A stretch of DNA of 32,785 nucleotides from Tubiluchus corallicola. Lineage: Eukaryota > Priapulida > Priapulimorpha > Priapulimorphida > Tubiluchidae. Within the stretch, counting starts at the first letter, position 1, and each line of letters opens with the position of its first letter. Location: assembly GCA_030141605.1 (NCBI GenBank), contig JAQGDQ010001604.1, forward strand, positions 1 to 32,785. The letters run 5' to 3'. Made by a program: the position numbers and the translations under genes. Of the stretch, positions 10,342 through 21,308 are shown piece by piece. The notes beneath the pieces were generated by a model, which worked only from the letters and a program-made list of their open reading frames with translations, did no database searches and was not told the DNA's origin.

Positions 10342-11453
10342 CAGTAACTTCTGAAGACACCACAAAGAAGAGGAACATCTATTGGGGAATCATTTTTCCC
10401 GTGCTTTCTGGGGTGACCTTTGCTGGTAATGTTGTCAACGTTCTGGTATTTGGATCGAAACACATGCCCGTATCGCCTTTCAATACTCTGTTGCTAGGCC
10501 TAGCAGTTATTGAAGGACTTCAAGGTGCTTGTTTTACTATTGAAAAGATAAGAGCTGTCCACTGCTCCGGTCCCGGGTGTGACAAGGACGATGTCCAGTT
10601 CTGCTTGACGAAATTTGGAGATCTTTTCTTCTACACCGCCAACTGGATTGTAGTTTTCATCTCCGTGTTCCGCTGCATTGCCGTGTCGCTGCCACTAAGA
10701 CTCAAGTTTCTGTGCACTGTCTACAGAGCTCGAGTATTCATTGTGGCCAGCTTAATAGGAAACCTAATCAAAGAGTTGCCATATTGGATACAAAAATACG
10801 TGGTGTCATTTGACGAAGAGTTGATTATAATGGAACCTATCAGTCAAGTGATTGGACGCTTGATTCCGTGTTTAATTGTACTCTGTTCCACGATGGTGTC
10901 AATAGTTGTTATCAGAAAACTACCAACTGTCTCTCTCCCAAAGACGCAGATGAAAAAGCGTAAAACTAGAGACGAGCAGACAATGATCAGAATGCTCTTG
11001 GTCTTGTTGATTATATTCTTTTTAACCAACGCCTACTGCGTGTTCCTGATTCTTGGTCGTATCTATGGTCTGCAGTTCATAGATCCACTAGTGTTTTCCA
11101 CGCCAATAGCATTTGGGTTCAATTCTGCAATGAACGTGTTCCTGTATTTTCTCATGTCGCCACAATTTCGTTCCGTGTTTTGCAAATACTTTCAGTGTTC
11201 GAGTGGCAAGGATGCGGATGGTTTACGATTATCAAACGGGACTACTTCTTCGTTTGGATCCAGCGGTAGAAATTTCAGAGCAAGCCTGCTATCACCTGCT
11301 GGGTCAGACAGTAGCAGATGTAACTCAGTGACGGATCCTGACTTCTCGGAGAAGAACGGGGTGGTTGGTTTGGCTTACCGGCCGTACAGCCTAAGTACCC
11401 CTTCGAAGAGTGATGACACTAGCTTCTCCACGACTGGGGTCACAAGATTTTGA
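10164..11453 (+). CDS. class A (rhodopsin family) GPCR, peptide-receptor-like, orphan
   Basis: Intronless ORF of 429 residues from the first in-frame ATG (10164); an in-frame TGA lies at 10134. Residues about 1-61 are a Thr-rich 11-residue tandem repeat and form the extracellular tail. Seven hydrophobic segments follow, at about 72-96, 107-130, 150-175, 187-210, 232-257, 279-302 and 312-335. Family marks are GN in TM1 (GNVVNVLVF), Asn-Ser before the TM7 end and FLYFLMSPQFRSVF leading into helix 8. Several key sites are altered: TM2 has LAVIE instead of LAVAD, the TM3 end has FRC instead of D/ERY, NPxxY is NVFLY, and TM6 lacks the CWxP proline. Overall it resembles invertebrate FMRFamide/myosuppressin-type orphan receptors, but I cannot name a ligand. 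The cytoplasmic tail (about 345-429) is Ser/Thr-rich, as in phosphorylated receptor tails. The protein would sit in the plasma membrane. A 5' UTR exon upstream cannot be excluded. Confidence 0.88.
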   Translation: METPAVPLFTTMEAGTVPLFTTMEAGTVPLFTTMEAGTVPLFTTMEAGTVPLFTTMDAATVTSEDTTKKRNIYWGIIFPVLSGVTFAGNVVNVLVFGSKHMPVSPFNTLLLGLAVIEGLQGACFTIEKIRAVHCSGPGCDKDDVQFCLTKFGDLFFYTANWIVVFISVFRCIAVSLPLRLKFLCTVYRARVFIVASLIGNLIKELPYWIQKYVVSFDEELIIMEPISQVIGRLIPCLIVLCSTMVSIVVIRKLPTVSLPKTQMKKRKTRDEQTMIRMLLVLLIIFFLTNAYCVFLILGRIYGLQFIDPLVFSTPIAFGFNSAMNVFLYFLMSPQFRSVFCKYFQCSSGKDADGLRLSNGTTSSFGSSGRNFRASLLSPAGSDSSRCNSVTDPDFSEKNGVVGLAYRPYSLSTPSKSDDTSFSTTGVTRF

Positions 11454-11887
11454 CAATTTTAGTAAAATGTAATTTCTTCCAGTCGAGAACTTAAAAAATA
11501 TCATACGACTGCAAGTAATGCAATTACACACTCGCATTGTTTTTAATTCGCCCCTAGATGGCAGGTGAAATAATTGCTCAGTCACTATAGCAACACCAAC
11601 GTTAGCAATGACCTTTTCGGCAGTGTGACATAGCAGCTACGTGTCACAAACACCACGGCAACCTATTGTTCCAGCTAAACTGTGCTGTTTACTTCTTCCA
11701 TTTTGGACGCTCATTCTTCCACCAATGACACGAAGTCCACCAATTACGTCATAAATGTAAAGAGAATGGCAGCTACCACTGTGCATGAAAATTTCTGTAC
11801 AGCAGTAGTGCAAAGTACACTTTGTGCTTTATTGGCAGCTTTTATACAAATTTTTTGGTATATTTTTCTAAGTTTAAAAGTGATAAC

Positions 11888-11898
11888 AATAAAATAAA
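11888..11898 (+). terminator. candidate polyadenylation signal for the GPCR
   Basis: Two overlapping AATAAA hexamers occur about 440 bp after the receptor stop codon on the same strand. The position suits a normal 3' UTR. The cleavage site itself cannot be seen. Confidence 0.45.
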
Positions 11899-12869
11899 CC
11901 CAACATGCTAAGTGACTTGTCCTTTCCTTTAACGAACTATATGCACAGTACATGACACTATATGAATTACTCTTATTGCTTGTATACTGTAAGTAATGTA
12001 ATTATATATATGGAACATTGTTGACGCGTTGCATGCTTGTGGTAACACAAAAGAGTATCCCCCGTTGGTTAGTAATTAATTTTTAATTAGAATGGAATAC
12101 TTTATAATTAATGACATAGACATAGACAGAGAGGTCATTATTGGTCAGACTACACGTGGTAACCATGAAATTTTCTTTTATGCTTAAGAAACAATTAGCC
12201 ACAACAAGTTTTCCACTGTAATTAAATTCATCTGTACATATAAAGCTAAATATCACTACTAAAATGAAGATAAAAAATTGAAAAGTGTTTAAAGTGTTTA
12301 CCTACTACTGAATGCTTTGATTAAACTGGGAACAAATGAAAATTTAAATGGCACATATAATCTTACTTCGTGTGGTTGAAATTTTCCATGTCTGCCGTTG
12401 TATTAATATCTTTCATTGCATATCGTTACACAGAACAGCATGGTCACGAACGACATATTCATTATATTGAATGATTAATTAGTGAAATGTAACTCACATG
12501 AAAGTACCAGTGTGGCGGATCGATGGGGGAGGGGGGGTCGTTGATAAACTAACTTTATTAATATGTAAAATGTACCTGAATAATTTAGCGACACTTATAT
12601 TCATTCTACATTGCGTGCCAAATGGAGGTCACTTCTGTTCCATAGACCTAACGATTTTACTACTTGAATTTATGAATTTAATTAATAATTGATAATAGAT
12701 AATAGAATTTAGATAATAAATAGATTTAGCTAAGTTCGTTCGCATTTGCATGTAAATTTTTGTTGCATGGTGCTTGTCGTTTGATCGGGCAAAAATCAAT
12801 AAAAAAATTACTGTATATATATATTAATTTTAGTAAATTATAGTAATTTTTTATAATACATATAAATAT
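11899..12869. other. intergenic, no gene recognised
   Basis: Very AT-rich, with short chance ORFs only (for example 12498-12692, which contains a poly-G run). No repeat with ends was identified. Confidence 0.5.
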
Positions 12870-12909
12870 AGTAATTTTAGTAATATATATGTATATTACT
12901 AAAATTACT
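12870..12909. repeat. perfect 18-bp inverted repeat (palindrome)
   Basis: Arms 12870-12887 and 12892-12909 are exact reverse complements (the left arm starts AGTAATTTTAG, the right ends CTAAAATTACT) around a 4-base centre TATG. It sits in a wider TA-rich block (12820-12910) that repeats TAGTAATTTT. It could extrude as a cruciform, or be the core of an inverted-repeat element. No function is evident. Confidence 0.85.
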
Positions 12910-12959
12910 TTATTGAGTATATTGATTGTGTATTAATGTTTTGTGTATAAAGTGATAAT

Positions 12960-13156
12960 ATTCCTATAACCGTTTTTTGTATATACGTGTTTGTGTGCAA
13001 TTAATTTTGTCTTTATTTTTATTAATTAGATTTTAGTTAAGGCTATTTTAATTTCACGGATTTTATGTATTGTATTTTTACATGGACTTCCTTCTCTGAA
13101 ACAAAATTATAATCAATCAATCAATCAATCAATCAGTCAGTCAGTCAGTCAGTCAA
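12960..13156 (+). mobile_element. non-LTR retrotransposon 3' end with TCAA/TCAG tail
   Basis: The sequence TGTATTGTATTTTTACATGG, then CTCTGAAACAAAATTATAA, then a run of TCAA units changing to TCAG units (13111-13155) has the layout of CR1/L2-like 3' UTRs, which end in a few bases repeated in tandem. No upstream coding region is preserved, so this is a short 5'-truncated insertion at best. The left boundary is approximate. Confidence 0.45.
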
Positions 13157-14363
13157 GCTCACGAAAGGCCAAAATGCTAATGTATTGAACGATATTAGGT
13201 GCTTCAATTTTAAAAGAGTGACTACTGTAAAAAGCTAAATGCCTACTAAATAAACAAACAGGTGGCAGCACCGTGGCAGTAATTGAAAACTAAATAAAAA
13301 CCAAAAAAAGGGTCAATGCCCCCACTACAAATATATTGTAAATGTTGATTATCATGGAAGTTTCATCGAATTTTGGAAGAATGGGCGGAACTTAATACAT
13401 AAGTATCATTTAATACTTTTTTTGTATAAAACAGCAACCATACGGCCTTCTGTTAAAGGCGCAGGACTCCTTCTTGACCTTTTAGAGTCCCCGGACAGCA
13501 GACCAAAATGTGAATTTTTTTAAAAAAGTCCAAAACGCCATTAGAATGGCCTGAATGGTCACTTCTGAAAATTTGGCAATTGTGTCCTGGCCTCTATAAT
13601 AACAGTTGCTTATGCGTTCACACGATGTTTTCACTCTTTTACTCAATTTTTATTCTAAAGCTGTTTCTCAGTCGTTTTAATGAACGAATGAAATAATGAG
13701 TGTTATGAGCAAATTACCCAATTACCCATATAATTTGTTTTTTTATTTTTCCCACACGAGGGAGCCAAAAACTAAAAGGGACAAGTGGGCAATTGCGGGC
13801 AGATTTGACTGATTATTGCAGAGACTTACTTGTAATGTGGATAATGCAATTTTTATATGAGAAATTTAACTTCATGCTTCAGCCATAAACAGTGTGCGCT
13901 CTCTAGCCTAACGAAGTGAGTGCTTTTTGTAAATCTAAATTTATTTATTACATAGCAATTTTCTGTGTATTTTTTTGTTGAAATTTCTGTATTTTTGTTC
14001 AAATTGCATTACTGAAAATTTTATGTATTCTTTTGTTTTTTCTCCTTTAGAAAATGAAGACTGCAGTAAACACCTTAGGAAAGGAACTGTCGTGTTTTGC
14101 TGTGTTAACAATGAGCGAATCAGAATTTTGAATCTCCTAAAAATTCACAGTTTACATTTGCCAAAGAAAAATTACACTGTGTTAAAAACACATTTTCAAC
14201 TTGCCTTTACAAATACAGCATGGCTAAGAAGTTATAAAAGCAATTTCACTATCACTAAAAGATCATAGAAGCAATATTTCGTAAACCGATTCACAGATAT
14301 TTATAAGCAGATCTTGTCTGCCAAGAGCTCCTTTAAAACAACTGGCTTTCTGTTAGGCTCCTC
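13157..14363. other. intergenic, no gene recognised
   Basis: No supported gene. The 97-codon ORF at 13975-14268 has low complexity, no domain I recognise and no conserved context. Confidence 0.45.
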
Positions 14364-14986
14364 TAAGGCCCATTTCACACGCGAGCCAAAATTGCCCCGT
14401 TGCCAGCTAGCTGAGGAATTTTGCCGCATCGTAGAAATACTGCATGTTCCATTTTCGTGAGGAATCCTCGCGGAATTCAGTCCTAAATTTAACTACTCAA
14501 TTACTTCTTACTTATTTAACGGACAACAATTAACACATTTCAGCATAAAATTATAAGATTTAGTCTCTCTTTTAGCAGACTGGCGATTTTATGTTTTATT
14601 AATGCAACGTCGATTGCTACATTCGTGAAAAAGAAAAATAACGCACGCATATATTTATTTTATATATGTATATTATTAGATTATGAAGTGGTTAGTAGAA
14701 CTTTACTAAAAAAATAAACAGGTCTGACATTACCTTGACTAACATTATTAATTCTACTTTCTATATGAGAAATACAGCAAGTATAACTTCATTTAGATAT
14801 GATTATACAGTACACAACTTGCAAAGTAACTGCAGCTAACTGGACGCGCGGTTTCACAGTGAAATGAAATTTCTTTGTTCCACGGGATTTCGAGAAAAAT
14901 CGGAAATTTTCGAAAAATGTTTCTGATTTTTGACAGCAATTCCGCGCGTTATTTTTCCTTGCGTCGTCGCTGTGAAATGGGCCTAA
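14364..14986. mobile_element. PIF/Harbinger-like MITE with TAA target duplication
   Basis: A 617-bp element (14367-14983) is bounded by direct TAA repeats (14364-14366 and 14984-14986). Its ends are inverted: GGCCCATTTCACA at the left and TGTGAAATGGGCC at the right, followed inward on each side by GC-rich GCGA/GTCG bases. A 3-bp TWA duplication and GGCC/GGGC termini are hallmarks of PIF/Harbinger elements. There is no transposase inside, so it is non-autonomous. Confidence 0.85.
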
Positions 14987-15161
14987 CTGTATCTTTCGGC
15001 GCGCTCAGACTAGCGAGTTTTCTGCTGTGAGTTTCTCTCATACAGCAAACTCGAAGTGTGAACTGTTATGCGAGTTAATGTCGGCAAAAAAAATGCAAAC
15101 ACTAATCGAACACGCTGGTGAGTTACTTGGCGAGAAAACTTTTTACTGTGAACGCATCGTT

Positions 15162-16283
15162 GAGCTACGACTCCACGTGCACGTAATGCGTGATCTGTGA
15201 TCCATAATGCATGACGCGTATTGACTGTTTCCATGTGTCAATAAACGCTATGCGTATTTACAAAATTCACTGCACTCTTTCTACCATTTTTGATCGCTAT
15301 TCGTGAAAATTGCAAGCAATAATTTTTGGAAACCACGTCTCTGTTCAAATGTAAGCATGATAATTACAGCTGCAGCATTAGCTTATTGTTGTACTATTAG
15401 ACGGAAAAAAATCACAGGTTTTGGGTGCATAACATTTTGCAGGGGAGAGAACAATATCATCATTAATTTTAGTGAAAGAACTGCAGTTAGATGCACAACA
15501 CACAACTACATGCTTCTTCCACCTCTCAAAAACTCAAATAGGAAAAATATTATTGTTTATAGGACATAAATTAACCAAAACTCACCTAACTAGATTTTCA
15601 GTAATTTAAATAGCGAAAATGGTCACCGAAAACTTGAAAATTAGCTATAATCACACAGGCAACGGCGGTTTCCCGTCTGCGTATTGCTACGTGACGCGTA
15701 TGCGGACGATAGTGATCACATTCGATGAATACGAGTCACGCATCACGCATTACGTACATATGCAAACACGTTTACATGTTTAAATACAAACTGGTGTATA
15801 CGCATTACGGATCACGCATCACGTATTACGGATTACACATTACGTACACATGAAAACACTTCTACATGTTTAAATACAAAGTGTTGTATACGCATTACGG
15901 ATCGTGCTTCACGCATTACGGATCACGCATTAAGTACACATGAAAACACTTCTACATGTTGAAATGCAAAGTGTTGTATACGCATTACGGATCGTGCTTC
16001 ACGCATTACGGATTACGCATTACGTACACATGAAAACACTTTTACATGTTTAAATACAAAATGTTGTATATGCATTACGGACCATGCATCACGCATTACG
16101 GATTACGCATTACGTACATATGAAAACACTTTTACATGTTTAAATACAAAATGTTGTATATGCATTACGGATCATGCATCACGCATTACGGATTACGCAT
16201 TACGTACATATGAAAACACTTTTACATGTTTAAATACAAACTGGTGTATACGCATTGCGCATCACGCACAGGGAGTCGTACCT
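15162..16283. repeat. inverted-repeat-bounded segment enclosing a tandem array
   Basis: TGAGCTACGACTCC at 15161-15174 reappears inverted as GGAGTCGTACCTCA at 16272-16285 with one mismatch, and both are followed inward by TGCGTGAT-type sequence. Just inside the left end, a block at 15175-15222 is an inverted, diverged version of the 90-bp array unit found near the right end. This looks like a transposon whose sub-terminal repeats have expanded. I could not find a target duplication, so the boundaries are tentative. A chance ORF at 15303-15569 lies inside and shows no domain. Confidence 0.45.
15690..16265. repeat. 90-bp tandem array, about 6 copies
   Basis: The GTACAYATG marker recurs at 15754, 15844, 15934, 16024, 16114 and 16204, exactly 90 bp apart. 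Each unit has a smooth half (GAAAACACTTYTACATGTT, then TAAATACAAA) and a half built of shorter ACGCATTACGGATC-type sub-repeats, so the unit itself grew from a shorter repeat. The array stops about 52 bp from the P450 stop codon and therefore probably lies in or just past its 3' UTR. No AATAAA on the minus strand is visible between the stop and the array. Confidence 0.92.
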
Positions 16284-16316
16284 CACTTCATTGCTACTCA
16301 AGCCAGAGTTAATCTT

Positions 16317-16670
16317 TTAACGTGCCACAACACGCATCTTAAAGGGTTTGGTTGCAAGAGTTATGCCTACAACCGCTTCCGCTTCCGGCATTGCGGAACC
16401 CTCGGGAAGCTGTAATTCGTAACGATGGAGAACGCAAGCGAAGAAGAGGAACGTTTCCATGCGAGCCAGAAGTTCTCCCAGGCATACTCGTGTTCCCCAG
16501 GAAAACGGGATGAACGCATCTGGACGATACACATTTCCCTCGGCTGTCAGGAATCTTTCTGGACGAAATTCTTCCGGGTTTTCCCAGTATTTAGGATCAC
16601 GATGAACTGCCCAGATATTCGGCATGATCACAGTTCGATTTGGTATTTTGTAACCACCTAGAGTTGTATC
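16317..16670 (-). CDS. P450 exon 6 (haem-binding, stop)
   Basis: Begins after TATATTTTAG with DTTLGGYKIPNRTVIMPNIW, continues with the meander FRPERF and the Cys loop FSWGTRVCLG (FxxGxRxCxG satisfied; Trp replaces the common first Gly), and ends at TAA (16317-16319). The stop lies 52 bp from the end of the 90-bp array. Confidence 0.93.
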   Translation of the reverse strand, partial: DTTLGGYKIPNRTVIMPNIWAVHRDPKYWENPEEFRPERFLTAEGNVYRPDAFIPFSWGTRVCLGELLARMETFLFFACVLHRYELQLPEGSAMPEAEAVVGITLATKPFKMRVVAR

Positions 16671-19600
16671 CTAAAATATAATTGAAGGAAGACAGGATGA
16701 TTTTTTATATAGTATCCCATTTTCAAGTCGGATAAAAAGTATACATCTTAACACAACTAATACTGCAAAAGCGTTTCTGATAATTAAATGATAGATTGAA
16801 AACTTAGTTAATGGCGGGCGAGCCCAACTACTCATGACATCACAAACGAACATAATTTTCAACAGCAAAAATATTCCATGAGCGCGTTGCATGTGTTTGT
16901 GAAAGAAAAATTGAAGTACAGTGCTACTGTAAGATATTCAGTTTGTTGTACTAAAACTAGGTACGTTTTAAGACAAAAATTCAAATTTCAAATTCATGCA
17001 TGAGCTGTCGAACGTGTGCAGTACGTAAAAAAGTAACACATCTGAACTGAGAGGTACAGCACCTGTTTTTTGTGCAACGCGTTTCCGAAATGCAGGCGCT
17101 AGTGCCCGTCTAACCTGCGAATGGTGAAATGCGCGTAACAGTGAAAGAACTAGTGGCACGAACGTGAAATTGTGGTTGTGTGGTAATAATTTGTGTGGTA
17201 AAATAACTTAAATAACAGCGGACGAGCCCAAACATAACAAGATAATGGTGTTGAAGTTTTATACCACTTATATGCTGCATTACTGCGTGCAGAGCTTGCG
17301 TTTGCAGTAACGCCAAATAAAAGTTGTAAATTTAAATTCCCCATTGACTGCTAATCGAGGCCATTTTAATGATAAGTCACTTGAATCCAGTTTAGATCAG
17401 AGCATTCGTAGCATAAAAGCAAATCAAAATTGAATGAGATTAAATTTAATAAATTTTACAAAGTACTAGGTAACATAAAGCACACTTTTTATGGCATAAT
17501 TGACACAAGCGATCTACACTTGTGAAATTTGAAGATGTAACTGCAATATGCATAACGACACTTATTTATTGGAAGGTGCTGCCCTCTACAAGGAGAGTGG
17601 AGAGGAAAGGACAGGAGGAGAACAATGTTGGTTGCGTTTTTATTCACAGCAATGTTTTTTATCGTTTTTGTGTTATAGTTAACAACAGCATTTGGTTATT
17701 ACCAAATTTGTACCTTGAGAGACTTTAAATCTTGACGAAGAGCCAACGATGTAAGTTACATGAATTTAAATAATTTAATTAAGTTTACGAATTCGATCTG
17801 TGAAATTTGTGAAAGTAATTTGACCAATAGACTGTCCTCTTCTTATTTATTAAGCTTCTGTTTATCATTCTATTTATTTTTCTTACTTGTTAATTTTCTC
17901 TTTATTATTCTCTTTAGAATAAACGACTTTGGAACATGAATGAAATAATGAAGGCTTTCTGTACGTAACAAAAGAGTTAAACAGACTTTTAAATTATCCA
18001 CGAATTTGATTAGTGCCCTTATAAAATACACTTTTAAAACTGCAACGTATTTATGTCCAACTTATATCACTCACTATTTTTTAAAAAATTTTCAGTTTAA
18101 TCCTATTCAAACTTTGAGAAAAATTCCGAAATTTTAGTAAATGATCACATGCTAGCATCTCTATTATTAATTGATAAAATTAAGGGTATAACAATCTCGT
18201 TTAGAAACCTCGATAATTAAATAATTAAATACGCATGGAGGAGAGGAATCCGACTGGTGGATGTGGAGGAGGAGAAGACGTATGAAGACAGAGACACCTG
18301 GAGAGACGTTATCAAGTGTTCGCCGGCTGACAGATGAAAATCTACCAGGAGGATGGTGAGAAGGTGAGAAGAAGGAAGAAATACGCATGAGTAAAACAAT
18401 TCGTTGTATTGCTTATGTATAGCTGATTATTGGTGTTTTAGGGATGGCAAAACTATGAAGAGTCTGATTATAAAACTCCACGTTTATTGAACATCAAACA
18501 CAATAAATATAACAAATAGTAATGCCAATCCCCCTGATCTAGCCTACTCTCCTTCAGCTCCCAGACTCAATCCCCTGAGCTGGGCGCATCACAAGGCTTA
18601 TCTATCGTGCGCCGAGCTTCGACACCTCGATTTTGAATCACTTACTCACGTGGCACCACTCCTTAACTGGCTTCATGCCAGCATTCATCAACATAATTAT
18701 CTATCATAATCTAATGCTTTTAACACAATTTAACAGGTCCTCTTTACTGATGAAAGTCATTAATTAGCTTTAGAAATTTATTATCTTTAAATGAAAAATG
18801 TGTAATTTAAGCATTTTAGTATTTTTCTTACCACAACAGTTGCTCTTATAACGCTCAGAGGTACAACTGAACTAAGTCTGAGTATCTCTAGAATTGTGGC
18901 GTGGGTGTATGGCAGGTCTGGTTGATCCTTAGTGCTAGGAAGACGTCCTCTTCCAACAACATTGTCCAATTCCACTTGTACCTTTTGCAGAAAACCATAC
19001 TTCACTTCTTGATAAGTTGCACTTTATATTTCAACGTGTATTAAAAATTTTCAAGCCAATTACATTAAATCATAATTATGGCAGGTATAAAGGTGAAAAA
19101 TGGTGAAAATGATGATGATGGTGATGGTTACAATGATCATGATAGTGATGATGATGATGACGACAACGATGATGATAACGATGATGATGATCAGAATGGT
19201 GGTGGTGGTGGTGATGATGATGATGGTGATAATGCTGTTGATGAAAGTGAAAAACGGTGTTGAAAATGATCATGATTGTGGTGGTGGTGATGATGATGAT
19301 GACGATGATGATCAAAATGGTGGTGCTGGTGGTGGTAGTGATGATGATGATGATTATGGTGGTGCTGGTGGTGGTAGTGATGATGACGATGATTATGGTG
19401 GTGGTTTTGGTGGTGGTGACGATGACGATGACAACGACAACGATGATGACGATGATGATCAGAATGGTGGTGCTGGTGGTGGTAGTGATGATGATGATGA
19501 TGATGATTATGGTGGTGGTGGTGATGGTGGTGATGATGACGATGACAAAGATAACGATGATGACGATGATGATGATGATAATGATAAAGAGCACGATTCT

Positions 19601-20216
19601 CAATATCAAAAAGTTGGACAAAATTAATTGTTCATCATAAACGTGCTTGCAAATATCAGTCAGCCATACCTTGCGTTGTATATGAGGATATCGAAGCATA
19701 TACAGGAATCCCCAGTTGAGAGTGTTAAATACAGTCTCATTACCAGCACCAAACACATCAGTTGAAAGGACTACTAGTTGTTTTACTATAAAAAAGACAT
19801 AACAATGCGTGAGACAAAATACGTTTATAATTATCGAGAAAATGGCAGAGTTGACAATTTAGGTAAACTTTACACTTGTAATTATTGATGCCAAAGGCTG
19901 CACTAGGTCATATGAAATGCAATTGTGTTCTAAAATGTGTAAAAAAAGACATCCAACGCGTTCTAACTAAAATCGTCACGTGACATGTGCATAAAGCAAA
20001 GCTGTCTGTCGCATTAGTTAAGTATTTTTTTGCTTTCGTGGACCTTAATAATGCATTAGTCAGTGCATAGAGTTATTTACTAGCAGGATCTTGCTTGGTA
20101 ACAAGAAAAAATGAGCTAGGTAAGATTCTAGCTAGCTGTTAAGCCTGTTACTATAACAGTAGCACGGGCTGCTAGGCATTGTAAAGTGTACACAAATGCG
20201 TTGTCTTGTAGGTCTA

Positions 20217-20290
<74 letters not shown>

Positions 20291-21132
20291 CCATTATCAT
20301 CATCCAATGAATCACACGTCCAGGGACATGATTCTGCTCACCTCCCTATGCCAGGACTCCCTGCTCGCCGCAATGCCCCAAGTGGATTTACTTCTAAGGA
20401 TCAATGCTGAAGTGTTTAAATCTTTCTGTGCAAAATCTAAATATGTTAACATTTGTCCTCCTGCAGGTTTTTTGGCTGGTTCTACGGCTTGTTGGTAGGC
20501 CTACACTTAACCTTTGACCTTTCCACGTTCGTCATCAATCGCTGGAACCGTGAAAAGGCAACGAAACTGACAAACTTTGATAATAAAAGGAAGTTCTTAC
20601 GTGAGAAGTTTGTTGGCGTCTTTGACCGCCTCATTTCTTCCATGCGAATGAGATAAGCATCAATAAAGTCACGTGGGTTATCAGCGTCAAGCGTCTCCAA
20701 GTGTTCCTTTATCTCCGGTTCAAAGAAGTTGCTTCTGATGTATTCGCAATGTTCTCTAAATTTCTGATAGTTATTATTCCCAGGCATCCAGCGGAGAAAC
20801 GGCATGTAATTCACTGACGCTCCATTAGCTAAGGAGTGCGCCATCTCTCTCAGACTGTCTAGGAAGCTGATGAATTTCTGATCGTCGTGTCCAAATATCT
20901 TACCAAAAATGAGGCGTCCAACTACCACAGATGTGCTGACTGATATGTGCTCGTGTGGATCAAATCCATTCCTACAGGAAGAAATTTGCTTGTTACACAA
21001 CAACAACAAGAGCAACAGGAACAGCAGCAGCAGCAACAGCAGCCGCAACAGCAACAGCAACAACAACAGCAGCAACAGTAGCAGCAGCAAGAGCAACAAC
21101 AGCAGCAGCAACATCAACAACAACAACAACAA

Positions 21133-21211
<79 letters not shown>

Positions 21212-21274
21212 CGCAACAGCAACAGCAACAGCAACAGCAACAACAACAGCAGCAACAGTAGCAGCAGCAAGAGC

Positions 21275-21308
<34 letters not shown>

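Noticed and set aside
19076-19756. Asp/Met/His-rich ORFs on both strands
   Set aside because: GAT/GGT triplet composition; only the part at 19670-19785 is a real P450 exon.
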